Assembly (NCBI RefSeq): GCF_014656295.1
Contig: NZ_BNCD01000031.1
Location: forward strand, 1-64,000
Direction of reading: 5' to 3'
DNA length: 64,000 nt
From: Streptomyces sulfonofaciens
GTDB lineage: Bacteria > Actinomycetota > Actinomycetes > Streptomycetales > Streptomycetaceae
Part shown: positions 56,064 through 63,726 of the stretch, piece by piece
Position numbering within the stretch: the first letter of the stretch is position 1
Layout: every line of letters starts with the position of its first letter
Position numbers and translations under genes: made by a program
The notes under the pieces: generated by a model
What the model was told of the DNA's origin: nothing
What the model saw: only the letters and a program-made list of their open reading frames with translations
Databases searched by the model: none

Positions 56064-57131
56064 ATGCCCGCCGACATCCCCGCACCGCACTCCTCGGACG
56101 CTCCGGCGCACACGGCGCCGCGCGCCACGGGGGTCCCCGGCCCCGGCCCCCGGGCCAGGCCAGGGGCGCCCACGGCCTCCGCCGGCGCCACCGCGCACCC
56201 CGTGCTCGCCGAGGTGGTGCGCTCCGGGTTCGTCGAGGGGCTGCACCGCGGCAGTCTGGTGCTGCTGGCGCCGGACGGCGGCGTGGAGCTGGCGCTCGGA
56301 GAGGTGGCGGCGCCGGTGTTCCCCCGGTCGTCGAACAAGCCGATGCAGGCCGCCGCGGTGCTGCACGCCGGGGCCGAGCTGACCGGTGAGCGGCTCGCGA
56401 TGGCCGCGGCCAGCCACTCCGGCGAGGGCTTCCACCGTGCGCTCGTCCAGCAGGTGCTGGCCGAGCACGGGCTCACCGTGGACGATCTCCAGTGCCCGCC
56501 CGACCTGCCCCTCGACGCGACCGAGCGGGAGGCGCACCTCTTCGCGGGCGGCCGCCGGGAGCGGGTCACGATGAACTGCTCCGGCAAGCACGCCGCCATG
56601 CTCGCCGCCTGCGTACGCGCCGGCTGGCCCACGGCCTCCTACCTCGACCCCGCCCATCCGCTCCAGAAGCTGGTGCGCACCGTGGTCGAGGAGGCCGCGG
56701 ACGAGCCGGTGGCCGCCGTGGGGACGGACGGCTGCGGTGCGCCGCTGATGGCCATCAGTCTCACCGGTCTGGCGCGCGCCTTCCGCTGCTTCGTGCTTGC
56801 CGACCCCGGCAGCCCCGAGCGCCGGGTCGCCGACGCGATGCGCGCCCACCCCGAGTACGTCGCGGGGACGAACCGCTCCGACACCTGGCTGATGCGGGAG
56901 GTGCCCGGCGTGCTCGCCAAGGTGGGCGCGGAGGCGGTGCAGGCGGTGGCGCTGCCGGACGGCCGGGCCCTCGCGTTCAAGATCGATGACGGGGGTCAGC
57001 GCGCCCTGGGCCCGGTACTGGCCCGCGCCCTGACCCTCGCGGGCGTCCGTGCGGACGTCCTCACGCGGATCGGGCACGGCCCGCTGCTGGGCGGCGGCCG
57101 TGTGGTGGGCGAGGTGCGGACGGCGTTCTGA
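56064..57131 (+). CDS. Rhizobium-type (class 3) L-asparaginase
   Basis: Asparaginase of 355 residues of the R. etli AII type, unrelated to the common bacterial enzymes. The two Ser-Lys tandems are visible (S89-x2-K92 in RSSNKPMQ; Ser in ASHSGE with Lys in AFKIDDG), as are the metal ligands C172 and K175 (MNCSGKH) and C224 (DGCGAP). The first 45 residues are Ala/Pro-rich and not part of the family core. It lies 69 bp after rsiG in the same direction. The expected product is aspartate plus ammonia. Confidence 0.9.
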   Translation: MPADIPAPHSSDAPAHTAPRATGVPGPGPRARPGAPTASAGATAHPVLAEVVRSGFVEGLHRGSLVLLAPDGGVELALGEVAAPVFPRSSNKPMQAAAVLHAGAELTGERLAMAAASHSGEGFHRALVQQVLAEHGLTVDDLQCPPDLPLDATEREAHLFAGGRRERVTMNCSGKHAAMLAACVRAGWPTASYLDPAHPLQKLVRTVVEEAADEPVAAVGTDGCGAPLMAISLTGLARAFRCFVLADPGSPERRVADAMRAHPEYVAGTNRSDTWLMREVPGVLAKVGAEAVQAVALPDGRALAFKIDDGGQRALGPVLARALTLAGVRADVLTRIGHGPLLGGGRVVGEVRTAF

Positions 57132-57160
57132 GCCCGCCCCAGCCCCCGCCCGGGCTCCCG

Positions 57161-57208
57161 GCTCCTGTCCCCGCTCCTGTCCCCGCTCCTGTCCCCGCTC
57201 CTGTCCCG
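57161..57208. repeat. 12-bp tandem repeat, four copies
   Basis: GCTCCTGTCCCC occurs four times in a row (last copy ends CCCG), with part of a fifth, 30 bp after the asparaginase stop. Confidence 0.8.
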
Positions 57209-57255
57209 GCTCCTCATGACTACCGGTCGATGGCGGGGTACCGGCCCGGGTAGGC

Positions 57256-57300
57256 GGTAGCGCCGGGGCACGCCCACAAGCCGCCAGTACTCGATCCCGG
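57256..57300 (-). repeat. 45-bp inverted repeat, left copy
   Basis: Read on the minus strand this segment matches 59443-59487 on the plus strand at 38 of 45 positions, including a 14-bp identical core AGTACTGGCGGCTT. The two copies flank the pseudogene, SDR and TetR region in inverted orientation. Confidence 0.7.
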
Positions 57301-57522
57301 CGGGCGTGGTGCTCGGTCCGCTCGGTGCAGGCCGGCGGTCGGGAGTGCGTCGACGCGGTTCCCGTGCTCACGGCGGGCCTTGCGCGGGGCCGGGACTGCT
57401 GCGGTGCCGTCGGGGGGCGGGCAGCGGCCGAGGAGTGGGCGGTGGACCGCGGGTGCGGCGGTGACACGCAAGGTGCGGCCCTGGCCGCGTCGTACGGTCA
57501 CATCCTGGTCGAGCGTGGCGGG

Positions 57523-57800
57523 TTAGGCGGGTTCGGCGGGGTCCGGGGCGGTGGCGCGGAGGAAGTCGGCGATCTCGCCCGGCACGTGTCGACGGGCTTC
57601 TCCCCGTGGAGGTGTACGACGGCGCCTTCGGCCGCGTTGCAGGCGGTGGGCATCCGCTCGCCTCCCAGCCCGGACGCCGAGGCGGTCCGCACGATGCTGC
57701 CCCGGGTCTGCTTCAGGTGCGGCAGCGCCGCCTGCGCCCCGAAGAAACAACTGTCGACATCGGTGCTCATGACGAGCCGCCAGTCGTCAGGGCTCAGCGC
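57523..57800 (-). pseudogene. Decayed short-chain dehydrogenase gene
   Basis: A remnant of an SDR on the minus strand. From about 57800 the frame reads LSPDDWRLVMSTDVDSCFF then GAQAALPHLKQTRGSIVRTA SASGLGG, a well-conserved SDR centre. After that frame and sequence break up (TACNAAEGAVV keeps a trace of the YNAAKGAVV active-site region without its Tyr and Lys). A different frame ends GEIADFLRATAPDPAEPA. The N-terminal Rossmann half is missing and replaced by GCGCTGGGC repeats. Internal deletions and frameshifts make it non-functional. Confidence 0.75.
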
Positions 57801-57857
57801 CCAGCGCCCAGCGCTCGGGGCTCAGGGGTCAGGGGTCGTCGCAGGACAGTGAGCGGG

Positions 57858-58583
57858 CTAGCTCCCGGCGAGGACGGCGCCTCCGTCGACGGTGAGCACC
57901 GTTCCGGTGACGAAGCGGTTCTCCATCAGGTACAGGTGCGCCGCGGCGATCTCGTCCGCTCCGCCGATCGACTTGGTGAGCGTCCGATCAGCGAGGGTCG
58001 CGAACAGCGCGGCGCGCTGCGGCTCCGGAACCGGGTCCCACAGCGGCGTCCGAACCGCTCCCGGCCGGACCGCGTTGACGCGGACGGGGGCGAGCTCGGC
58101 AGCCAGCCCTCGCGTCAGGCCCTCCGTGGCGGCGGCGGCGCCGGCCGCGAGCGCTGTACCGGGTGCGGGGCGGACAGCGACCGTCCCGGACGTCAGCACG
58201 ATCGAGCCTCCCGGCCGGACGCGCCGCGCCGCGTGCTTGACCGTGGCGACCGCTCCCCAGAAGCGGACCTCGAACAGCTCCCGGGCGGCGTCGAGCGGCA
58301 GGTCTGCCAGCGGCTGCGGACGGACCGTGTCACCCGCTGTGTACACCACGTGGTCGAGCTCGCCGACGTGGTCGAACAGGGCAGCGACGTCAGCCTCGTC
58401 GCGGGTGTCGGCGACCGCCCCCTCGCAGGTGTCCGGCAACTGCGCGAGCGCGGCCTTCAGGCGCCCCTCGTCGCTCGACGCGATCGTGACTGCCGCCCCG
58501 GCGGCCGCTGCGGCGCGGGCCGTGGCCAGTCCCATCCCTGAACTGCCGCCGATGACGACGATGCGCTGACCTGAAAGCGCCAT
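57858..58583 (-). CDS. Atypical SDR-family oxidoreductase
   Basis: Rossmann-fold protein of 241 residues with the nucleotide loop GGSSGMG and C-terminal VDGGAVLAGS. The normal Tyr-x3-Lys catalytic pair is absent: the corresponding segment reads APGTALAAGAAAATEGL. Catalysis may use other residues or be lost. GAGGAG precedes the ATG. It is divergent from a TetR gene with two palindromes between, so probably repressed by it. Confidence 0.88.
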   Translation of the reverse strand: MALSGQRIVVIGGSSGMGLATARAAAAAGAAVTIASSDEGRLKAALAQLPDTCEGAVADTRDEADVAALFDHVGELDHVVYTAGDTVRPQPLADLPLDAARELFEVRFWGAVATVKHAARRVRPGGSIVLTSGTVAVRPAPGTALAAGAAAATEGLTRGLAAELAPVRVNAVRPGAVRTPLWDPVPEPQRAALFATLADRTLTKSIGGADEIAAAHLYLMENRFVTGTVLTVDGGAVLAGS

Positions 58584-58608
58584 GGTGCTGCTCCTCTGCC
58601 TCGCAAAA

Positions 58609-58662
58609 GTGATGACTCACTGCGTCATCACCATAGCAGTGGCGATGACGCACTGGGTCATC
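58609..58662. promoter_or_regulatory. Paired TetR operators between the SDR and TetR genes
   Basis: Operator 1 is GTGATGAC-N7-GTCATCAC (58609-58631). Operator 2 is GATGAC-N7-GTCATC (58644-58662). Both contain ATGACKCACTGSGTCAT, and their centres are 33 bp apart. Confidence 0.85.
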
Positions 58663-58680
58663 ACAGTTATGATGGTGGCC

Positions 58681-59271
58681 ATGCCACGATGGGACCCACG
58701 CGCCGAGGACCGGCTCCGCGAGGCAGCGCTGGAGCTGTTTCTTGAGCGCGGGTACGAAAACGTCACCGTCGCGGAAATCACCGAGCGGGCCGGGCTGACC
58801 CGGCGCACGTTCTCCCGTTACTTCACGGACAAGCGGGACGTGCTGTTCGCCGGATCCGATCAACTCCCGGTTGCCCTCGCCCACTCCGTCCGGCACGCCG
58901 ACGACGCCCTCTCGCCCTTCGAGGCCCTCCTGACCGCTCTCGTGGACGTCGCCGGCGGACTGACCGACCAGGCCCCGCTCGCCGTGCAACGGCGCGCGGT
59001 CGTCCGGGCCAGCCCGGAGCTGCAGGAACGGGGGCGGACCAAGTTCGCCGCCGCGACCGAGGCGGTGGCGGACGCGTTGCGGGACCGGGGCACCACCGAA
59101 TCGGAGGCGACGCTGCTCGCGCAGGTCGGTATCGCCGTCTTCCGCACCGCATTCGAGTACTGGACCGACCGGCCGGACGACATCGGCCTGCCGGCCCGCA
59201 TCCGGGAAGCGGCTGCCGAACTCGCCGCCGGCCTGGGCGCGGTGGACTTCGCCGCGCTGCCCCGCCCGTGA
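58681..59271 (+). CDS. TetR-family repressor
   Basis: Regulator of 196 residues with a TetR helix-turn-helix (AALELFLERGYENVTVAEIT ... RTFSRYFTDKRDVLF). ATG 58681 (MPRWDPRAED) is chosen; the 33 residues upstream would be encoded by the operators themselves. It is closely related to the TetR at 28726 and has the same divergent-reductase layout. A perfect 24-bp tandem duplication covers its stop codon region. Confidence 0.92.
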   Translation: MPRWDPRAEDRLREAALELFLERGYENVTVAEITERAGLTRRTFSRYFTDKRDVLFAGSDQLPVALAHSVRHADDALSPFEALLTALVDVAGGLTDQAPLAVQRRAVVRASPELQERGRTKFAAATEAVADALRDRGTTESEATLLAQVGIAVFRTAFEYWTDRPDDIGLPARIREAAAELAAGLGAVDFAALPRP

Positions 59272-59298
59272 AGCGCCGCGCTGCCCCGCCCGTGAAGC
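59251..59298. repeat. Perfect 24-bp tandem duplication over the TetR stop codon
   Basis: GCCGCGCTGCCCCGCCCGTGAAGC-type sequence at 59251-59274 is exactly repeated at 59275-59298; the first copy holds the TetR stop codon (TGA at 59269-59271), so the second copy is untranslated. It looks like a recent slippage event. Confidence 0.85.
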
Positions 59299-59442
59299 AA
59301 GGGCCGCGCACGGATGGGACGCTGCTTGCGGACCGCGCACCATAACGGCGCCACCGCCCCGCTGCGCTGCCACCATGTCGGCCGCCGCGACCAACCACCG
59401 CATCCGGAAGCAGACGCGCCACCGGACAGGCGCTGCCGAACC

Positions 59443-59487
59443 CCGAGATCAAGTACTGGCGGCTTCCGGGCTTGCCTCGGCGCTGCC
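59443..59487 (+). repeat. 45-bp inverted repeat, right copy
   Basis: Partner of the segment at 57256-57300 in opposite orientation (38 of 45 identical). It lies between the TetR gene and the convergent PhyH gene. Confidence 0.7.
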
Positions 59488-59492
59488 CCGAT

Positions 59493-60263
59493 CTACCGGC
59501 CCAGGCCGCGGCGGATGGCCTGTTCGACCGGCGAGGTCCCGTGGTCCACGTCGTACGGCTCTGCCGGGTACAGGGGCGGCTGGGCGAGGAACCGCGGCCG
59601 GGTGCCGCGGTGCGATTGGGCGGCGTGCACCAGGAACGGGTGGCACAGGTAGACGTCGCCGGGCCGGCCGGTGGCGAGGGCGACGGGGCGGTGCCCGGTC
59701 ACCGCCGCGGCCCGCGTCGAGATCTCCATCATCGTGAGGCCGCTGTCGCCGTGGGGCGCCAGCAGGCGGGCCGCGTCGAGGTGCGAGCCGACCCGGATGC
59801 GGGTGGGCGCGTCGCTCTCGCCGGTCTCGGAGAAGAGGAAGAGCATGAGCAGGGCCCGCCCTCTGGAGGCCACGTTGACGCGGTACCCGAAGTAGTCGCC
59901 CGGGTCGGCGTCGCCCTGGAAGCTCGCGTCGAGGTGCCATCCGTCGTCACCGGGCGGCACGGCGCTGGGGAAGCGGATCGGGAACGTGCCGAGGCCGTCG
60001 CGCGGCGCCCAGCGGCCCGGCCCGACCAGCCGGTCGAACGCCGCCGCCAGCCGCGGGCTGTTGGCGGCGGCCCGGAAGGGCTCCTCGGTGTGCGCGTCGA
60101 TCCTGATCACCGGCTCGGTCCAGGTGGCCGGGTCGTCGGGGTCGCGGCCGGTCGCCCTCCAGAGGATCGCCCGGCACTCCGCGGCCGTCTCCTCGGCGAA
60201 CGCCTGCTCGACCTTGACGAAACCGTCCTCGATGAACCGGGTGGCCTGGTAGTCCGTCAGCAC
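59493..60263 (-). CDS. Phytanoyl-CoA dioxygenase (PhyH) family enzyme
   Basis: Fe(II)/2-oxoglutarate-dependent dioxygenase of about 256 residues. The facial triad is His-x-Asp in WHLDASF and the distal His in HPFLVHAAQ; a downstream Arg (HRGTRPR) probably binds 2-oxoglutarate. The substrate is unknown. GTG 60263 (LTDYQATRFIEDGFVKVE) matches the family N-terminus; GTG 60293 would add ten residues with no better ribosome site. No biosynthetic partner is adjacent. Confidence 0.88.
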   Translation of the reverse strand: MLTDYQATRFIEDGFVKVEQAFAEETAAECRAILWRATGRDPDDPATWTEPVIRIDAHTEEPFRAAANSPRLAAAFDRLVGPGRWAPRDGLGTFPIRFPSAVPPGDDGWHLDASFQGDADPGDYFGYRVNVASRGRALLMLFLFSETGESDAPTRIRVGSHLDAARLLAPHGDSGLTMMEISTRAAAVTGHRPVALATGRPGDVYLCHPFLVHAAQSHRGTRPRFLAQPPLYPAEPYDVDHGTSPVEQAIRRGLGR

Positions 60264-60337
60264 GAGACCACACTGCCAAGAGCCGGCTGCCACCGGCGAA
60301 TGGTTTTCCGGCGTGCACCGGGCTCACAGCGGGCCCA

Positions 60338-60406
60338 CAGCGGGAGACCGGCCGGAGCGTCAGCGGGAGGCCGGCCGGCGTGTCATCGGGAGACCGGCCG
60401 GAGGAT
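60338..60406. repeat. 23-bp tandem repeat, three copies
   Basis: Units CAGCGGGAGACCGGCCGGAG-CGT (60338-60360), 60361-60383 and 60384-60406 are in register with a few substitutions. Each holds the palindrome CCGGCCGG. The gap 60294-60602 contains no supported gene. Confidence 0.75.
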
Positions 60407-60602
60407 CGGCGGGATCCTCGCCAAGGCTTCATCGGTGTTCCGTTCAGAGCGCCTTCGGCGTCCAGGACAGGGCCTCACCCGCCGGCGCGGCGGGAAGGGG
60501 CGGGGCCCCTTCGGCGGCCACGCGATCGGCGGCGAGGCTGGTCCCAGGCAATGCGGTGACTCCGGTGACGGCCGAACGGGTGAGCCCCCGGTACCGGAGC
60601 CG

Positions 60603-61019
60603 TCAACGCGGGAGGCGGACGCGGATGGTCTTGCCCCGGCCGGGGCCGGGGATGATGGCCACCTCGCTGGTGAGGCGGCGGACCATGGGCCACCCGAAGC
60701 CGCCGGTGCCGCCGCTCAGGTCGGGGGTGCGTTCCCTCGGGGGCGCGGGGTCGAGGTCGCTGACGGCGACCGTCACCTCCTCGGCGGTGACGCCGAGTTC
60801 GAGGGTGTAGTGGCCCCCGCCGTGCCGCACGGCGTTGGTGGTGAGTTCGGAGACCACGAGAGCGAGGGTTTCCGCCGTCTGGGGTGCCGCGGCGGGGTCG
60901 AGGTCCTCGACACAGGCGCGGGCGACGTCACGAGCGTGGGCGACGGCGGCGGGGCTGTCGCCCTTGACCATGACGGGTGTCCTAAGGGCCTCCTTGTGCG
61001 TCGTCTGCGTGCCAGTCAT
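60603..61019 (-). CDS. RsbW-like ATP-binding regulatory protein
   Basis: Serine-kinase-type anti-sigma-like protein of 138 residues with a HATPase_c fold. The N box is VVSELTTNAVRHGGG, the G1 region reads VSDLDPAPPRERTPDLSG and the G2-like end is GFGWPMVRRLTSEV. Streptomyces encodes many such proteins and partners cannot be told from sequence; no sigma or anti-anti-sigma gene is adjacent. GGAAGGGTG precedes the ATG. Confidence 0.88.
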   Translation of the reverse strand: MTGTQTTHKEALRTPVMVKGDSPAAVAHARDVARACVEDLDPAAAPQTAETLALVVSELTTNAVRHGGGHYTLELGVTAEEVTVAVSDLDPAPPRERTPDLSGGTGGFGWPMVRRLTSEVAIIPGPGRGKTIRVRLPR

Positions 61020-61166
61020 GCGCTACCACCCTTCCCCGGGTCGGTTGTACCGCCAAGCCCTACTTGTGCCCGCCGAGCGGGATACGACACGGGACGGCAC
61101 TCTTTCGCATGCGGGTGCGGCAGAACTGCACGCATGATCATCAGAGAAAAACTGTCACGGCCGCAG

Positions 61167-61195
61167 TAGACATTGGCACGCCGCTGGGCTACTGT
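61167..61195 (+). promoter_or_regulatory. Candidate promoter for the MerR-like gene leader
   Basis: TAGACA (61167-61172) and TACTGT (61190-61195) are separated by 17 bp, a good vegetative-sigma promoter, about 375 bp upstream of the coding region. Confidence 0.5.
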
Positions 61196-61570
61196 TTCCG
61201 TCGTAGCCAAGAAGTCGAAGTGAGCACGGCAGACATGAACTGCCGTGGGGCAAGTCGAGCAGGAAGCGGCCCGCAGGGCCGTGCGCAGTACCCGCGGTAT
61301 CCAGCAGTACAGCCGGAGTAATCGAAAGTAAGGAGCCGAACGCCATCAGGATCGCCCGGGCGAGGAACGAGTCCGCCCGGGTACCGCAGGCCCCGGATTG
61401 AGAGGTGGTCCCCGGTCACGCATCCGCGATCCCCGCAGCCCCGCCCTCGCAGGCGGTATCTGCGGACAAAGAAGACCGGCACTGTTTGCCGGTAGATGGT
61501 GTTGAAAGCTCGGGGCCCGGGTGCCATATGGCACCCGGGCCCCCCGACGCGTCCCTGAAAGAAGAGGTCT
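61196..61570 (+). promoter_or_regulatory. Long structured 5' leader
   Basis: The region holds a 6-bp hairpin (61476-61492) and a perfect 32-bp palindrome without loop (61512-61543) that ends 14 bp before the GAAAGAAGAGG ribosome site of the MerR-like gene. A 33-codon GTG frame (61220-61321) and a false start with AAGGAG but no start codon (61329-61333) also occur. The arrangement suggests attenuation or RNA-level control; alternatively the palindrome is a terminator of an unrecognised upstream RNA. Confidence 0.5.
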
Positions 61571-61909
61571 ATGCCCCCTGCCGGTTCCCGACCCGTCGAC
61601 AACCTCGACGATGACGACTACCCCGCCTACACCATGGGCCGGGCCGCCGAGATGCTCGGCACCACTCCCGCCTTCCTCCGCGCACTCGGCGAACACCGCC
61701 TGATCACCCCCCTGCGCTCGGAAGGCGGCCACCGCCGCTACTCCCGCTACCAGCTCCGCATCGCCGCCCGCGCCCGCGAACTCGCCGACCAGGGCACCCC
61801 CATCGAGGCCGCCTGCCGGATCGTCATCCTTGAGGACCAGCTCGAAGAGGCCCGGCGGATCAACGAGCAACTGCGCACCCGGGGCCACGACTCGAAGTCC
61901 TCGGCCTGA
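61571..61909 (+). CDS. Short MerR-family DNA-binding protein
   Basis: Protein of 112 residues with a MerR helix-turn-helix ([26 protein letters not shown], then [13 protein letters not shown]) and a short helical end. It lacks the C-terminal effector domain of full MerR regulators, so is probably constitutive or regulated by partner binding. A strong purine-rich ribosome site precedes the ATG, and a long structured leader suggests post-transcriptional control. Confidence 0.88.
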   Translation: MPPAGSRPVDNLDDDDYPAYTMGRAAEMLGTTPAFLRALGEHRLITPLRSEGGHRRYSRYQLRIAARARELADQGTPIEAACRIVILEDQLEEARRINEQLRTRGHDSKSSA

Positions 61910-61929
61910 GAGGTCACCGGGCCGGAGGC

Positions 61930-62370
61930 GGACGCGGGCACGGACCCGCCGACGGACGAGGCCGACCCGCATCGGACCGTCGGCGGACGGGCTCCGGCGA
62001 CATCGGACCCGTCGGCGGACGACGTTGGTGGACATCGGACCCGTCGGCGGACGAGCGTCGGCGGGCAAGGACCCGCCGACGGACGAGGCCGCCGTCGCAG
62101 GTTCGCGCCGCCGCCCCGTGCCGACTCCCCGCACCAGGCGCGGGGCCGTGACGCGCGCGGTTCTTCGAGGGCTGCCGCGGCTCACCGAGAGCGCACCCGG
62201 CTCCAGCGCCAGCGCGGCGCCGACCCCGCACGGCATCGAACCCGCCGCATCGAACCAGCGCGGCACCGACCCCGCGGCACCGACCCCGCGGCACCGAACC
62301 CGCGACCGAAAGCGCGGCGCCGACCCCGCGCGGCACCGAAAGCGCGGCGCCGACCCCGCACGACACCGAG
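61930..62370. repeat. Repeat-rich intergenic region upstream of the MarR gene
   Basis: From 61930 to 62100 the motif GGACCCGCCGACGGACGA and its complement recur about six times, giving several hairpins that may end the MerR-like transcript. From 62215 to 62368 GCGCCGACCCCGC-type units recur, including a 30-bp tandem pair at 62309-62338 and 62339-62368. No gene is supported. Confidence 0.6.
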
Positions 62371-62506
62371 GACCCCGGCAGCCCGCCGGGGTCCTCCGTC
62401 ATGCAGGAGCAGCGCTCGTCCGTGCAGGGGCGGCGCTCGGCGTCCGCGGCCGTACCGGTGCTCCCCGAAGCGCGGTGCGGCCCCGAAGATCCCGCCCACC
62501 GAAATC

Positions 62507-62598
62507 TTCGGTACCCGAACTTTCTTGTGCGCGACCCCTTGCCGGGACCCGGAGGCGGGGGTAGTTTCCCCGTCAGCCGAAAGCTTCGGGTACCGGAA
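62507..62598. promoter_or_regulatory. Two related operators upstream of the MarR gene
   Basis: TTCGGTACCCGAA (62507-62519) and TTCGGGTACCGGAA (62585-62598) are palindromes sharing TTCGG-GTACC. The second overlaps the region just before the ribosome site. They probably bind the MarR protein itself. Confidence 0.7.
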
Positions 62599-62613
62599 AG
62601 TACGGAGGCCAAA

Positions 62614-63225
62614 GTGACAGCCAAGCGAGCTGCGGCCGCCCAGAGCGGTACGCGCGCCGGTGCCGGCAAGCAGGCCGGTGGCGGTGCGCAGGCCGGTACG
62701 CACGCCGGTGCCGGTACAGGTGCCGACGCTGATACCGGTACAGGCGCCGACGCGGTGGCGCCCGCCGCGGACACCACCGGGACGGCACCCGCGGCCGGTG
62801 AACTGGGCGAGGTGCTGCTTGCACTCGGCGGCCGTCTCACCCGGTTGCAGACGGAGATCCTGGCGGGTCTCGGCCAACCGCTGACCATCCGCCAGTACCG
62901 GATCCTGTCGCGGGTCGAAAGCGGGCACACCTCGCTGACGGCCCTGTGCAGGCTCGCCCACCGGGGCACGTCGACGATGTCGCAGAGCGTCGACAAGCTC
63001 GTCCAGCAGGGACTGCTGACCCGCGGCGTGTCGGACACCAGCCGCCGCACCATGCGGCTGGCCCTGACCGACGCGGGCCTCGCCGCCCTGGAGGCGGGCG
63101 ACCGGGCCCTGGGCAAGTTCACCGCGGAACTCACCGCGCGGCTGCCGGAGAAGACCAGAGAACTCCTGCGCCCCGCGCTCGACCAGCTCTACGCCGACAT
63201 CCAGGGACACCTGGAAAGCAGATAG
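62614..63225 (+). CDS. MarR-family regulator
   Basis: Regulator of 203 residues. About 65 residues of Ala/Gly/Thr-rich low complexity (AGAGTGADADTGTGADA) precede a MarR winged helix (LTIRQYRILSRVESGHTS, STMSQSVDKLVQQGLLTR, DTSRRTMRLALTDAG). GTG 62614 has ACGGAGG five bases upstream; longer frames upstream run through the operators. It probably regulates itself and the MFS transporter gene downstream. Confidence 0.88.
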   Translation: MTAKRAAAAQSGTRAGAGKQAGGGAQAGTHAGAGTGADADTGTGADAVAPAADTTGTAPAAGELGEVLLALGGRLTRLQTEILAGLGQPLTIRQYRILSRVESGHTSLTALCRLAHRGTSTMSQSVDKLVQQGLLTRGVSDTSRRTMRLALTDAGLAALEAGDRALGKFTAELTARLPEKTRELLRPALDQLYADIQGHLESR

Positions 63226-63726
63226 CCGAAGGACCGCGCCGGCACAGCGCTGCCGGCGCCTGCGCCCGGGGCACGCACGCCCCCGGGCCCCGTGGCCCGG
63301 GCCCACGCCCGGGACACCCGCACCGAGCCGCCCACCCGAGCCGATCACCAGCCCGACCACCCCGACGCCCGCACCGGCACCACGCCGACCGGCACCCCAG
63401 CCGACACCAGGGCGGACGGGCACCAGCGCCGACGGGCACCCCGGCACACCGCCGGGACCCGCGAGCGCACCCGCGGCCGTACGTGTGACCGCGTCCCGCG
63501 ACCGCATCCGGCCGCCCGGCCCCGCCGGTAGGCCGTACCCGCACCCGCACGCACCTGAACACCAGCCGCACGTCCACAGCCGACGCCCCCGGACACCGCA
63601 CAGAGCCGCACCGGGGCCGTCGCATCCAGCGCACCGGTTCTGCCGGCCGTCCGACGGTCGGGGACCGGAGGGACCTTCACTCCCGATCGGGGGACGGGGC
63701 GTCAGCCACGAGGAGGTGGCATCGTC
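63226..63726. other. Intergenic region before the MFS gene
   Basis: No supported gene. The plus strand is rich in CACCGGCACC/GACGGGCACC-type C-rich repeats. GAGGAGGT at 63710-63717 is the ribosome site of the MFS gene. Confidence 0.45.

Noticed and set aside
61064-61321. Small protein in the MerR-like leader
   Set aside because: The 33-codon GTG portion has only a weak AAGAAG site and no recognisable sequence; recorded within the leader rather than as a gene.
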